Below, piece by piece: positions 46,061 through 57,904 of a stretch of 64,000 nt of DNA. Position numbers and translations under genes: made by a program. Every line of letters starts with the position of its first letter. Positions within the stretch are counted from its first letter, which is position 1. The notes beneath the pieces are model-generated. The model did no database searches, was not told where the DNA came from, and worked only from the letters and a program-made list of their open reading frames with translations. Location: NCBI GenBank assembly GCA_020466095.1, contig CM035808.1, forward strand, positions 2,302,190 to 2,366,189, in the 5' to 3' direction. Origin of the DNA: Chlorops oryzae (taxonomy: Eukaryota > Arthropoda > Insecta > Diptera > Chloropidae).

Positions 46061-47489
46061 TGAGTAGAAAAGGCTCCAAGAATGCCTTCTTTTCTATCAG
46101 CCTGATGATTCTAATCGAATTTTTCCCCCAGAAAGTGTCCACCACAGAAAATCGAAGGTATTTTAAGCGTCAGTATTTGTTGGCATATATGCTGTCTTAT
46201 TGAGATGATCTTTCGAGAATGTCTTTTGTCAGCGATGGATACAAAGATATCCTGATAAACTGCCATTAGCAAATTTATCCTTCAACTTAGTTGATTTCTC
46301 AATAATCACAGGAGAAAAAATCACTGATTTTGAACACAGCCCGTATCCATAGTTTTGCTCACTTTGCTCTCAGCAGTACTTACAGATGACGAAAGTATAA
46401 TTGATTTTGACACTTCTTAGCGGCGCCCGAAGATGAAGACGAAGATTGACGGGAAGTAACTGACAGGACGGAACAAAGAAAATCTCTCTCTCTCTCTTTC
46501 TCTCTGCAAATCGCGGGAGTTTAACAGAGAAAACAATAAAAATGATAAGAAAAAAAGAAGAAGAAAAAACGAACCAAGGAAAATTCTATTTAAAAGATGC
46601 ATTAAGATAAAATTGTAGTAAAGCACTTTCCGACGACTGGCGAAAGGCAACCGCAAAATTTCAGCGCTTCTCAACGAACGTACGAACCTCCGCCGAACCG
46701 AAACGACACATTTTCGCAACCAGATTGGGGAGGCGATGGGATGAAACGGGAGCCGCAATCTCTCACCACGAGTAACAGGAACGAACAAGGTGTAAGAAAG
46801 GAAGAGAAAGAGGAGTTAAGCAGCAGCGAGCGAGCAAGTCCATAGACCGACGCGACCAGGCCAGACCAGTTCAGTTCAGTCCAGTTCAGTCAGAACAATG
46901 TCAGGCAAGAGCAACGAGAGATGTATGAAACAGACGGGTGGATGGACAGACGAGCGACAGACGGACGGAGGGGCGGGTAGAAATGGTATAGAAGTGAAGA
47001 CTACGAGACCGCAATTTCGGAGTCGTTGTGGCGACTGCACTTAGTAAGCCGATAGCCTCGAGTACGTTGAACGGTGAAGCTCCAAAAAGTAGTCCAACGA
47101 TGTCACTCCCGAATGATGTAGTTACTGCGAGATGGTTATGGAGAACATGCATGTGTGTTTGTTCGGTATGTACTTGTATGAGAGATGGACAATAGAAGAA
47201 TTTCCCTGGAAGAAATGTCATCGCTGAAAATACCTTGGTTCCTGACTGATCCAAATTAATCCATTCTATTTTTACCAGTTTAGGGGAATCTCCCCAAAAT
47301 TAAGGTTTTTTTTGTGGACTTAAGGGAGGATTCGGAGAAGTTAAGACTCTTTTTATGAGACAAAATATTTGTGATAAACAATATATATCCACAAAAAAAA
47401 AAAAAAAAAAAAAAATCTGGCAACAATGGTCCATACAAAACTTTCCGTGGAGTTGCCAGAGACCGAAATTTTAATAGCCTTTATATATA
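46061..47489. other. non-coding; candidate regulatory stretch 46400-47000
   Basis: No exon recognised. (CT)n lies at 46481-46503. Around 46869-46893 three overlapping TCAGT(T/C) words occur, which match the insect Initiator consensus, in CpG-containing sequence. An A23 tract lies at 47393-47415. No element fixes a promoter. Confidence 0.4.
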
Positions 47490-47590
47490 AAGTGAACTCT
47501 CTCCTTTCGGGAAATCCTCTTAAGCAGACACCCCTCTTAAGCGGACGTATTTTTCGGTCCCGTAGGTGTCCCTTAAGAGAGAATACACTG
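47490..47590. mobile_element. 101-bp TA-flanked MITE of the CTCTTAAGCGGACA family
   Basis: It starts AAGTGAACTCTCTCC after TA (47488-47489) and ends CCCTTAAGAGAGAATACACTG before TA (47591-47592). An internal CCTCTTAAGCGGAC repeats the terminal word. No coding sequence. Confidence 0.7.
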
Positions 47591-48433
47591 TATAGGAATT
47601 CAACTAAAATACGGAGGAGAGTAACTCTTCCATCAATCGACATTCCCCCTATGAGTATCATCGCTGGCGGAGAAGAGGCTAACAATTTTGTCACTGTCGA
47701 TGCCATTTCCTACTGGGCACTGCCGAGTAACTCTACTTCAGCTCTTAGTACGTGTTTTGGTAACCCGAATAGAACAGTTGAAAAGCATAAGGGAAAAAAA
47801 AGCCAGTTCAGTTAGTCCACACGGCTCAGCTTCGTGGCGCGTGCTGCAGAAGCTACTGTGACAGCCGCTTTTACTGACTTCCTCCTTCTGGCAGCAAGTG
47901 CGAATCTCTTTTAGCGAAAAAAAAAAAAAAATTAATATACATTCTTGGCTTAAGTTGGGCTTTATCTCTGCAAACGATCGCGCATTTTCTTCTTCTTTCT
48001 CTCTTCTTCTTAGCTCAGTTGCTATGCGTATTGAAGATTAGTTTCGTTAAGCCCGTTTGGGTTGAACCGGTTTTCCCGGCTGATGAGACTCGTAAACTGG
48101 TAGAGCAATTTGCCACAATCTTCTAATTGGCAGCCCCTTCTCTAGAGAGTGCACTTGAGAGATTTTTTTTTTTCAAGCATACAGTTGGGATTTAAATTGG
48201 AAAATCTTATGTTTGAAAATATTGATGATAAAAATGAAGGATATCAAGTCACAGTGGCTTACAAAAAGAAGGTAGCCTATAATTCCAAAACTCTCCATTT
48301 TCGTGAATTATTAAATTACAAAAATTTTTATAAGAAAAAAAATTGAACAGCGAAAATCAAAAATTTTGTAAGCCAGTGTTATTTAACACATGGCAGCACA
48401 GCTTGTATTTTTTTAAAAATATTTTTTGTTGTA
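47591..48433. other. non-coding, no gene seen
   Basis: 47795-47910 is CpG-richer, with TTCAGTTAGTC and GGCGCGTGCTGCAG; otherwise unique AT-rich sequence. The stretch GTAAGCCAGTGT...GGCAGCAC at 48368-48402 recurs at 51793-51828. Confidence 0.45.
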
Positions 48434-49498
48434 CACAGAGAAAAAAATCAACCAGAAAAGTGGTTAAATCAAAAGGAAAAACATACAAAACGGCTTCAAC
48501 AAGGAATATTTTTAATTTAACAATTTTTCTTGTTGGAAAAAATAAAGATTTTCCTTTTGAATCAACCATATTTCCGGTCGAATAATATTCAAAAATTTAA
48601 GATTAAATATTTGAACTAACCATGGACATAATTGAAATGACTAGATATTTTTTAAAATAAAAACAAATTTTCTAAAATACCTATACAAGAAGAAATGTCA
48701 AAACAAATTTACTTAACGTTCAAAGCAAATGGCAACAGAGTCTTCTGCCGAACGAAGCCCCAAAAATAGCCATCGGATGGACTTCATCCGATTTTGGTCA
48801 CTCCGTTGTGGTGACCAGTGCTTGGACTTCTACCACTTTAGTGGTAGATCTACCACTATTTTCACTTTCTACCACGCTAAGTCCAAATCTACCACTTTTT
48901 TTTTTTTACTTATTTATGCCTTTGTTTTATTTATTTTATGATCATTAAGAATAATTGAGAGCATAAAAAATGTGCTTCAATGTTATGTGTTATTGAAAAA
49001 TATGTTGGCAGCATCCTATTGTCAAGAATGGCAGCATTGGCACTTAACGACATCCAATAAATATTGACACATTTTTTTAATAAGAGAAAATACCTAAAAA
49101 CATGAAATTTTCCCAATTTTCTACATGATCAGATGTGATATATTGTATTAATGTTTTAAACAATATTAAATCTACCACTTTTTATAAAAATCTACCACTT
49201 CTTTAAAAATCTACCACCTGTAAAAATTTTCAAGTCCGAGCACTGGTCGTGACTGCGTTCGCAATGCCTTAAAAAGTTCTAAGATGAATGAATATCTTAT
49301 ATGTCCTATTTTATAAACCAAATGAGAACTATACCGAACGAAAAGAAATGTAATTAAACATATTTCCTTTCAAATCAACCAAAAAATGTTGTTAACCCAA
49401 CCATTTTTCTTTTGAAATTTTCGTTCTGCTCGAAAATCAAAAGGACTGTGAATAAAAATGCGCCCTTTAAAAAAAATCATGGTTAAATTCGCTCAGTG
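48434..49498 (-). mobile_element. 1065-bp TA-flanked MITE carrying a nested hAT MITE (copy A)
   Basis: The ends are CACAGAGAAAAAAATCAACC and GGTTAAATTCGCTCAGTG, whose first eight bases are imperfect inverted repeats, with TA at 48432-48433 and 49499-49500. It is the inverted counterpart of copy C (54650-55725) and is homologous along its length, including the nested element at the same place. Only non-coding sequence is present; the minus frame at 48931-49116 lies in the nested part and recurs as the plus frame at 55034-55219 only because the DNA is duplicated. Confidence 0.85.
48816..49245 (-). mobile_element. 430-bp hAT-type MITE nested in copy A
   Basis: The ends are CAGTGCTTGGACTTCTACC and AAGTCCGAGCACTG. 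The flanking 8-mers GTGGTGAC (48808-48815) and GTCGTGAC (49246-49253) differ by one base, consistent with an aged hAT target duplication. Subterminal CTACCACTT and GTGGTAGAT words are repeated many times on both sides, like transposase-binding repeats. Confidence 0.85.
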
Positions 49499-51024
49499 TA
49501 GAGAAAATCGAATGTTTTAAGAATTTTTAATTGTCATCTCTCTGATTGGGGGAAACAATTACATTAAGCAACAATTACATTTCTGGACTTCCCCGTCCAT
49601 GCGAAAGATGGCAACAATGGCAACCCTTCTACTTCTAAGAATCACTGCAACAGTTTGATAAATGACTTTATCATTCAAATAGGCATTTCGATTTGTGTGA
49701 ATACCCTAATTAATATCACAATGAATAGCGACAAGAAAACTGGGAAAGAATTTGTTTTTGAAAGGTTTTTAAATTGCCCATTTTCATGGTTCTCATGACA
49801 AAATGTTTCTCGTAACGATCCCGCAAAATGTGCCATGTCATTTCCTTAACCGAACCGAACTCAAGCGAACCGAACCGAACTGAATTGAATTGAACAAATC
49901 TGAGCCCAAATGGAAACGTGGAAACGACAAAACTTGGAAGTTGGGAAATTCCAGGTAAATGCGACGAAGGTGGTTGATGAGGGGTTAAGCCATTTCATTT
50001 TTTTTTTTTGTTTCCTAGCCCATTCATGTTTATCATCGAAGGAGCATCTTGGATGTAATGAAAAAGCTGCTTATGGTTACGGCTATCCCAGCGAAGACGG
50101 ATGTGTGAGTATGATAGGGAGTGTGAGTGTTGGTGAGAGACGACTGTGAGAGTGACTCGGCAAATAATGGAAGAGAGATATATGACCCCAGATAGATGAA
50201 GTGAACAGTTTATAGCCGGTAGCTAAGAAAGCACTAACAATTCAAGCAGCGCAATCGTGTACAACTGAAATGCATTTAAACAAAGAAATAGATTTGTTGA
50301 ATGTCAAAGTGGCGCCCAATGTGGGACAATACGGATTTTCGGTGGAAATGATGCGGTAGAGCCGAATGGAAATGTGCTGATGTGGTGAGATTGTAGCATG
50401 ATGAGTTTGAGTGATAAAATCGTAAGCGAAAAGGAGAAGGAAAAGGATAAAGGACACTTTCGTGAGCCATTCTCACACCATATTTAAGCATCCTGTGTGA
50501 TTTCTTATTTTTCCGGAAGTCAAAAGGAAAGTTCTTGCTGAGTTCAAAGGGCAAAAATTAATGTGATTTTATAATAACCTCTATTCGAGCGAGGGAACAT
50601 CAAGGTTAAACCAGGAATTTAAACACAGAAATAATAGTTTCCTTGTCAAGAAATAACACTAGTCTACAAAATTTTGTATTTTCGGGTGGGCTGATTCGAA
50701 ATTATGATTGGTTAGCGTGACTCGCTATATGTTCCTAATTCTAAAGAGATTCTGAAAAAACTTTATTTTCTATATAAGTACTTTAAACAACAGGGCTTCA
50801 TATGAAATATATAAATAAAAAAAACTATAAAAAAAATTTACCACAAAAAAGCTACGATGAAATTTTTTAAATGGGGAAAAATCTTTTTAAAAAGGCACTT
50901 TTTCGGCACTTTTTTAAATTATCGGTAGATCAAAAATTTAGGCATCGACTAGAACAACTGATAAATCGTTTAAAAGGTGAGATGTTTTAGTTTTCATTTA
51001 CGCATACATAATTTACATAATATA
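49499..51024. other. non-coding, no gene seen
   Basis: Unique-looking sequence of moderate complexity from 49780 to 50520 and AT-rich after. CGAACCGAACCGAACTGAATT-type short repeats lie at about 49851-49890. No exon recognised. Confidence 0.5.
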
Positions 51025-51790
51025 CACTGAGCGAATTTAACCGTGATTTTTTTAAAAGGGCGCATTGTTATTCACAGTCCTTTTGATTTTCGAGCAGAAC
51101 GAAAATTTCAAAAGAAAAATGGTTGAGTCAACAACATTTTTGGTTGATTTGAAAGGAAATATGTTTAATTACATTTCTTTTCGTTCCGTATAATTCTCAT
51201 TTGGTTTATAAAACAGGACATATAAGATATTCATTCATTTTATAACTTTTTTAGGCATTGCGAAAGCAGTCACACGACAAAGGAGTGACGAGTTCGGACT
51301 TGACATTTCCATCAGATGGCTAGATTTTTTAGAGAAGTGGTAGATTTATATAAAAGCCAGTGGTAGATTTAACATCTGGCACATAATTTACAATATTATC
51401 ACATCTGATCATGTAGAAAATGGGAAACATTTCATGGAATTTAAATGTATTGTTCTCTTATTACAAAAAATGTTGTCAATATTTATTGGATAGTCGTTAA
51501 GTGCCAATGCTGCCATTCTTGACAATAGATGCTGCCAACAACTTTTCAATACACATACATGAAGCACATTTTTTATGCTCTCAATTATCTTAATGATCAT
51601 AAAAGTAAATATTAAACAAAGGCATAAATATGTCTTAAAGAAAATTGTCGGTAGTTTTGGACCTAGCTGTAGGAAGTAAAAGTGAAATAGTGGTAGATCT
51701 ACCACAAAGTGGTAGAAGTCCAAGCACTGGTCACGACAACGGAGTGACAAAATCGGATGAAGTCCATCCGATGGCTATTTTTTTTTTTTT
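51025..51790 (+). mobile_element. composite MITE, rearranged copy B
   Basis: It starts TA-CACTGAGCGAATTTAACC and follows copy C. The inner hAT element then appears at about 51290-51737 with a corrupted left terminus (GAGTTCGGACTTG instead of CAGTACTCGGACTTG). The target word GTCACGACAACGGAGTGAC is present on both sides instead of only the right. The right end of the outer element is missing after GATGGCTATTTTT. Confidence 0.75.
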
Positions 51791-51921
51791 CGTAAACCAG
51801 TGTAAATTAACATCTGGCAGCACTGTTTGAAATTTTCCTTTGGTTAAGAAAAAAAGAAAATATCTGGAGAATTTAAATTGATTGGTCTCGTCTATCTCCA
51901 TTAATTTTTTGTAGACTAGTG

Positions 51922-52110
51922 TAAAGGTGCTTCCCCACTTGGCAAGTAAAACGCTTTTCACAAGGATTTTGCTTTCGCTTGCCAAGTGTGAATGATCAAA
52001 AAGCATTTTCAGCAAGTAAAATTGTTCTTGAAAGAAAGTTTCAGAGCGACAAAACTTGCTTCGTCAGGAAGTAAAAGCGCTTTACTTTCCAAGTGGAGGA
52101 GGCACCTTTA
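51922..52110. mobile_element. 189-bp MITE (TAAAGGTGC ends)
   Basis: The left end TAAAGGTGCTTCCCCACTTG and the right end CAAGTGGAGGAGGCACCTTTA (approximate complement) form inverted repeats of about 30 bp continuing into GCAAGTAAAACGC/GCGCTTTACTT. The element begins and ends with TA. GCAAGTAAAA and CTTGCCAAG words are repeated inside. Confidence 0.82.
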
Positions 52111-54649
52111 CCCAAAAACTCTTAATGGCACAAGCCAAACTCCACGCAAGTCTAACGGGAATATTTAGAAAAGAAACTTAAGAACTTATATCTTTGAAAT
52201 TTTCTACTTCAGAACACACATGAAGACCATCATCCGCGAATATGCGTAGAGAGAGACCTCATTTCATGGGGTTTTCTCCCGGATTTAAGGTAAGAAAAGT
52301 GTACTTATACGCATAAGATAATAGAAATTGGCTATACAATGGAGCAAAACTTTCTATGGGCAATAAGTACTGGTAAAGCATTTAAGCAATATAACGCTTA
52401 AAGTGCTCTCCTTTGTCCCCAATTGATTGTTTATTGTTGTCGACGAAGTTAAGCAAGAGCAGAGCGAGACCGACGAAGTTAAGCAAGAGCAAGAGCGAGA
52501 CCGACGAAGTGAAGCTGGAGCGAGAGCGACGAAGCTCATTGCCAGCTTCAAAATGCGACATGAAAAGATTTCTTAAAATACATATTGCCACTAAACTGTT
52601 ACGACGTCAACGACATCATCGACTTTTCGCCAACAACAACAAAAATACAACAAAGTAGACAAAGCGCAATTTGTTTGGTGCCGCTGCCGTTGCCGCTGCC
52701 CCGCTGATGTTGTTTTTGCATTTATTTTTGTATTTATTTTCGTTGTTGTTGTTTTTGTTGTCTTTGTAGCTGCTTGGAGGAGGTCAAGTATGTCAAATTC
52801 AAATTTGCTCCGCATGCAAATCGGGCTCTCGTTAAGTCGGCTAACAACACCAGATGACGCGGACCCGAACTTCAAGTCGAAGCGTATTGCCCGGAGCCGA
52901 CGATGGCCTGTGGCTGAAGAAAGAGACGCGCACAGCTTTTACACTTTCCCCAAAAAGTTTTCTTGCTTCATTTCCACCCGATTTCCCCCCCAACCGCCAC
53001 AAAGTATCCCACCATGTCCTTACTTCACTTTTATCCCCCTCACTTCACTCGTCTTCACTTCACTTCACCTTCCCTTCACTTCCCTGCTTTCCCATTGCCA
53101 TCCCTTCGATTTTCTTTGTTTTGCCTTTCTTAGGAGTCAGCCATTGATAATGGGGAGTGTGCTCGGAGGGTATTGGTGGGAAAACAATGTCATCAACTGA
53201 ATTTGTAAGAAAGCTGTTAGCGATTACAATTTTCCCGGTGCTGCTGTGTGTGCAGCAGCAGTGTTGTTGGCCTGCCCATCGCCGCTGATGCTGCTGTGGT
53301 GTGTCTGTGTGTGCGTGTTTGTGCTTGTGTCTGCGCACCCTGGGCATATAAAGATTTCACAGATTATCACTTGACGACAGCATTGCTCATTGCTGGTGCT
53401 GCGGCTGCTGCATCAGCAGCACCGAAATTTTCGGGAGCTTGGAAGCTGCAAACTCGACAACTTCAATGAAGCGTGAAACATGCCATTGAATATAAAAGCG
53501 AGGCGAGGCGAGGCGATGCGATGCGGGCCGACCGGAGCGTGTTGGGGTATTATGCTGAGTTTCGGTTGTGCATTGTTCGAATTTTTATTTTATTTTATTT
53601 TCTTTTTAATTTATATTTTTCCCCCTTTTTTTCTCCAGCATATTTATCTACTTTTCCAAAGGCGAAGGCAGCTGAGGAACTTATATATCTGTCTTTGTAA
53701 TGAAGTTCTTCCCATAAAACTGCTTAAAGGAAATTTTCTTCGATTTTTGTTTAAATTCCTTAAGTAAGTCAAGTCAATTGAAGTGCCTAAGGTCTATTAT
53801 CTTCCTTTTGGGCACACAGTCGTAGAAGGATTTCTGAAAGTTTCCTTCGACTTTATAAATTCTATAGAAGTTCAATTTCATGCTTGCCTAATTCAAAAAA
53901 TGCCCAATCAGATCAGTTGATAACCAAGTGAGAAGCTTTTGAGAGTCATAATTTAGTTTAAACTTTCCTTGCCTTTCGGGCGAGATGCTTTTGAAAATAT
54001 TCCTTCCAAGTGTTTCGAAGAATTTATCACGATTGAAAAAAAAAAAAATTCTTCTGTTTAAAAATATTTAACTCCAGAAGGAAATAATTTCATGGAAAAA
54101 TCTCGACAATAGGAAGAGGAGCAATGATTCGCGGCTTTAGAGGCAGCAGCGTAAGAAGCTAATTTTTTCGGAAGGGGTTTTAAGCATAATAAAACTTTAT
54201 ACCAAGACTATTTTGTCGTATCTATTTCTTTGTGATTCCCTAGTGGGGTTGAACTAGTGTTGCAACGGATAGTGTATCCGGTCGAGATACCAGATAATCG
54301 GCTAGCAGCGAGGCCGGAATTGTAGGGAATGTAAACAATTTCCATTGAAGACATAAAAATTCTTCAACATTTTGTTTTGTCTTATCAATATTAGACAAAA
54401 ACCCACACTTTCAGTCGAAGTCTCTACGTAAAAGTTCAATTATTAGATTTCTCTGAACTATTTTTTTATTTTATTACACTCTTAAGCTCTTCATCCTTCG
54501 CTTTGCAACTCTTACAACATACATACAGGATTCAGTGTAAAATTTTGAACATTTTTTGTTGCAGAAAATATCGATTAGCGCTGCCAGATTCCCCGGCACA
54601 TAGAAAACCCCGTTTTTTTTTACAAACACAGTGGACTATCGCGAGTCTA
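52111..54649. other. non-coding; short minisatellite and trinucleotide-rich stretch
   Basis: No exon recognised. The minisatellite is listed separately. 52620-53460 is rich in CTG/CAG and GTT repeats and in pyrimidine runs (52970-53120), so several long frames there are composition effects. GAGGCGAGGCGAGGCGATGCG repeats lie near 53502-53525. Confidence 0.5.
52444..52545. repeat. about 33-bp minisatellite, 3 units
   Basis: GACGAAGTTAAGCAAGAGCA followed by AGAGCGAGACC is repeated about three times with small changes in length (the unit after 52444 has lost three bases). Confidence 0.85.
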
Positions 54650-55725
54650 CACTGAGCGAACTTAACCATGATATTTTTTAAAAGGGCGCATTATTATTCA
54701 CAGTCCTTTTGATTTTCGAGCAGAACAAAAATTTCAAAAGAAAAATGGTTGAGTCAACAACATTTTTGGTTGATTTGAAAGGTAATATGTTTAATTACAT
54801 TTTTTTCCGTTTGGTATAATTCTCATTTGGTTTATAAAATAGGACATATAAGATATTTATTCATCTTAGAACTTTTTAAGCATTGCGAAAGCAGTCACGA
54901 CCAGTACTCGGACTTGAAAATTTTTACAGGTGGTAGATTTTTAAAGAAGAAGTGGTAGATTTATATAAAAAGTGGTAGATTTAAAATTGTTTAAAATAGT
55001 AATACAATATATCACATCTGATCATGTAGAAAATTGGGAAACTTTCATGTTTTTAGGTATTTTCTCTTATTAAAAAAATGTGTCAATATTTATTGGATGT
55101 CGTTAAGTGCCAATGCTGCCATTCTTGACAATAGGATGCTGCCAACATATTTTTCAATAACACATAACATTGAAGCACATTTTTTATGCTCTCAATTGTT
55201 CTTAATGATCATAAAATAAATAAAACAAAGGTATAAAGAAGTAAAAAAAAAAAAGTGGTAGATTTGGACCTAGCGTGGTAGAATGTGGTAGAAAGTGAAA
55301 ATAGTGGTAGATCTACCACAGAAGTGGTAGAAGTCCGAGCACTGGTCACGACAACGGAGTGACAAAACCGGATGAAGTCCATTCGATGGCTATTTTTGGG
55401 ATTATGTTCAGCAGAGGGCTCTATGGCCATTTGCTTTGAACGTTCAATAAATTTGTTTTGACATTTCTTCTTTTATAGGTAGTTGTTTTAGAGTTTTTTT
55501 TATTTTAAAAATTATCTTGTCATTTCAATTACGTCCGTAGGTTAGTTCAAAAATTTAAATTTAAATCCATTTTTGAAAATTATCATGTCAATTCAACCGG
55601 AAATATGGTTGATTCAAAGGGAAAAATAAGAAAAATTTTAAAAATAAAAATATTCCTTGTTGAAGCCGTTTTGTATGTTTTTCCTTTTGATTTAACCAGT
55701 TTTCTGGTTGATTTTTTTCTCTGTG
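54650..55725 (+). mobile_element. 1076-bp TA-flanked MITE carrying a nested hAT MITE (copy C)
   Basis: It starts CACTGAGCGAACTTAACC and ends GGTTGATTTTTTTCTCTGTG, with TA on both sides (54648-54649 and 55726-55727). It is homologous to copy A in the opposite orientation over its length, including flanks of the nested element such as GGATGAAGTCCATTCGATGG. No coding sequence. Confidence 0.87.
54902..55344 (+). mobile_element. 443-bp hAT-type MITE nested in copy C
   Basis: The ends are CAGTACTCGGACTTG and AGAAGTCCGAGCACTG. GTCACGAC flanks both sides exactly (54894-54901 and 55345-55352), the 8-bp duplication of hAT elements. The subterminal GTGGTAGATTT repeats match copy A. Confidence 0.9.
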
Positions 55726-55865
55726 TAATTTTCCCCCAACATTAAAATCAATTTTTGAGCAACTTTTTTCAAAAATTTTTAAAAGAAAATCAAATGCAAC
55801 CCTGGTGTGAAATATATTTTAGCATTTTTATTTTATTATCATAAAGAGAGTTAATGTGATAGAAA

Positions 55866-55981
55866 CAGGGGCGGACTGGGGATCAAAGGGCCCACCGGGC
55901 GTTACCTAAGAAAAAAAAATTTTTTTTTTTTGGGGACCACCGGGCATTTTCCCGGTTGCCCGTAGGCCCAGTCCGCCCCTG
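55866..55981. mobile_element. 116-bp hAT-type MITE, exact target duplication
   Basis: The terminal inverted repeats are CAGGGGCGGACTGGG and CCCAGTCCGCCCCTG (exact), and GATAGAAA flanks both sides (55858-55865 and 55982-55989). Inner CCCACCGGGC and GGACCACCGGGC words add a second layer of pairing. Nothing is encoded. Confidence 0.94.
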
Positions 55982-57354
55982 GATAGAAATATCGGAAAGC
56001 GGGCAATAAAGTCATAAAAAGCAGAAGTGGTTATGACTATTTTTGGTAATGGAAAGGGAGATTTCGTGGAAAGTCCGAAAATGGTGGTCCGAATTTTTTC
56101 GTTAAATTTTGAAGAAGTTCCGCTTTCCAAGGAAATTAATCTGGCAACGCTCAGATATCAGTGCATGTGAGGAATGCGGAGGCCCTCTGATAAAATCCTT
56201 CATAATCTTTCGGGAATGCGAATAGAAGCCAATAACAAAATATTCTGTTTGCAACAAATTCTCCGCTAGGACCGTATTTATATGTATGTTTTTATTGAAA
56301 AAAAAAAGAAATAAATAGCCACTTTAAAAAGAAAAAAACCTAAGAGAATCCCTATAAAGGGGATTGAGGACTTAAAAAAACCCCCATCACCTTATGCAGC
56401 AACGTTCTTGTAAATTTAAGCTTCAGCATTAAGAATTTAAAGCCCACAGGAATACGTTCGATTTCTGGCAACCCGAGCAAACAAACCCCTACAATCCGAA
56501 AGTCATACAAGGAAAAGAAAAAACAGAAAAAAACTCACAAAAAACTTTTGAGGAAAACATAAAAAAGGAAGGCAATGAAAAAAAAAATGCCTTAAAATTC
56601 ATTTCTCAATCTTTCGCTTCCATCTAGAAAAGCATTTTATTTGCATTAAAGAGCCACAATTGTGGTCCAACCTCTTCGTTTTTTCATCTCTCTCTCTCTC
56701 TCTCTCTTCTCCTCTCCTGCAACAAATTTCTTCCCCATCACATTCCTCTACCCCAGTGCGCCTTTGGGGGCGTTGTGCCTTGCGCCTTTTGCATCGCAAT
56801 GTTGGGAATTGTCTACGTTAACGACGGCACTCATAGGTTATGTCTAGTTATGTTAAGTACATATATGTATGTATGTACGTACTGGGGCAAACAATTGTAA
56901 GTTACCTTTGGCTGTTCGTTTGGCTAACTAAGTCAGTTAGTTAGCTGAACGCGATGCCACTTTAAATAATAAAAATTAATGACTGTAAGTTCCTTCCGAA
57001 AGTCCTTTCGCTTCCACAGGAGTAGGTAACTACGTACACGCTACACGCACATTCATAAGCATGAGTTGCATGCTAAATAGACTCGTGGTCGGTCTCGTTG
57101 TTTTACGACTTCGTTATAACAATTTGCCAAAAGACACTTTAATAGACTTCCCACCAAGTCAAGTCAGTTGAGTCAAGTTAAGAAACTCGTTACATTAAAA
57201 ACTTTAGAGAGCTTACCTCAAGGAAGAACGGGAGTTTCGTTTTTTGTTTTTGTTTTCTTTTTTATTGGGTTCAGAAGCAGTTGCAAAAGTAATGGAAAGG
57301 GAAAATGTTTATTTTATGTTGAAATCTCAAACGATTTTAAGGGTTTTTAAGGGT
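55982..57354. other. non-coding with (CT)n
   Basis: No gene supported. (CT)n lies at 56688-56708 and (TATG)n-like at 56860-56880. No exon recognised. Confidence 0.5.
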
Positions 57355-57860
57355 TAGTACCCGGTACTGAAGAACTCGTTATTCGATATTTTTGGTCATT
57401 ATTCAATACCCTCACGACTTCAATCACAATAAATAGTCGTGGAAGATTGTAGAAACATATTAAATTTTTTTTTAAACTACTTTCGATGTTCGCCACTCGA
57501 TACTCGTTATTTGTTGTTCGTTATTCGACACCGCCTTAACTTGAATCTTCATTTAATAGTCGTAAAAGTTTTTACAAAGGCGTTAAGGGCTTTTCTAGAA
57601 ACTATTTTCGAAGCCGTCTCAATTCAAAGGGTTTCAATTTAGTTTGTTAGAAACTACTTTCGAAATTTAGTAGAATTTACTCGTCACTGGGTAATCGGTA
57701 CTTGGTCCTCGGCATTCGTTATTCATTATTCCATACCGTCTTATATTGAATCAGCATATATAATCGGTTAAGATTGTGCAAAGGGTTAAAGGGTTTTTAG
57801 AAACAATTTTTGGTACTTGGTATTAGTTGTTATTTACTTGATTCTGTCTCAACTTGAAAG
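57355..57860. repeat. degenerate long-period tandem repeat
   Basis: AAACTACTTTCGA-type words at about 57474, 57600, 57652 and 57801, with TCGTTATTCGA and CAACTTGAAT phrases between them, recur in the same order. This indicates an old repeat of uneven period (roughly 50-180 bp). Confidence 0.55.
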
Positions 57861-57904
57861 ATCACAAAAAATTGTACAAGATTGTAAAAAAAAAAAAACA
57901 ACCT

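Noticed and set aside
47353..47815. Overlapping 117- and 129-codon frames on opposite strands
   Set aside because: They run through a TA-flanked MITE (47490-47590) and an A23 tract, and neither shows a domain.
48931..49116. Identical 61-codon frames at 48931-49116 (minus) and 55034-55219 (plus)
   Set aside because: They are identical because both lie in copies of the same nested hAT MITE, not because a protein is conserved.
52790..53200. 136-codon plus-strand open frame
   Set aside because: Its second half is a translation of a pyrimidine-rich tract with repeated CTTCACTT words, and other frames are open there too.
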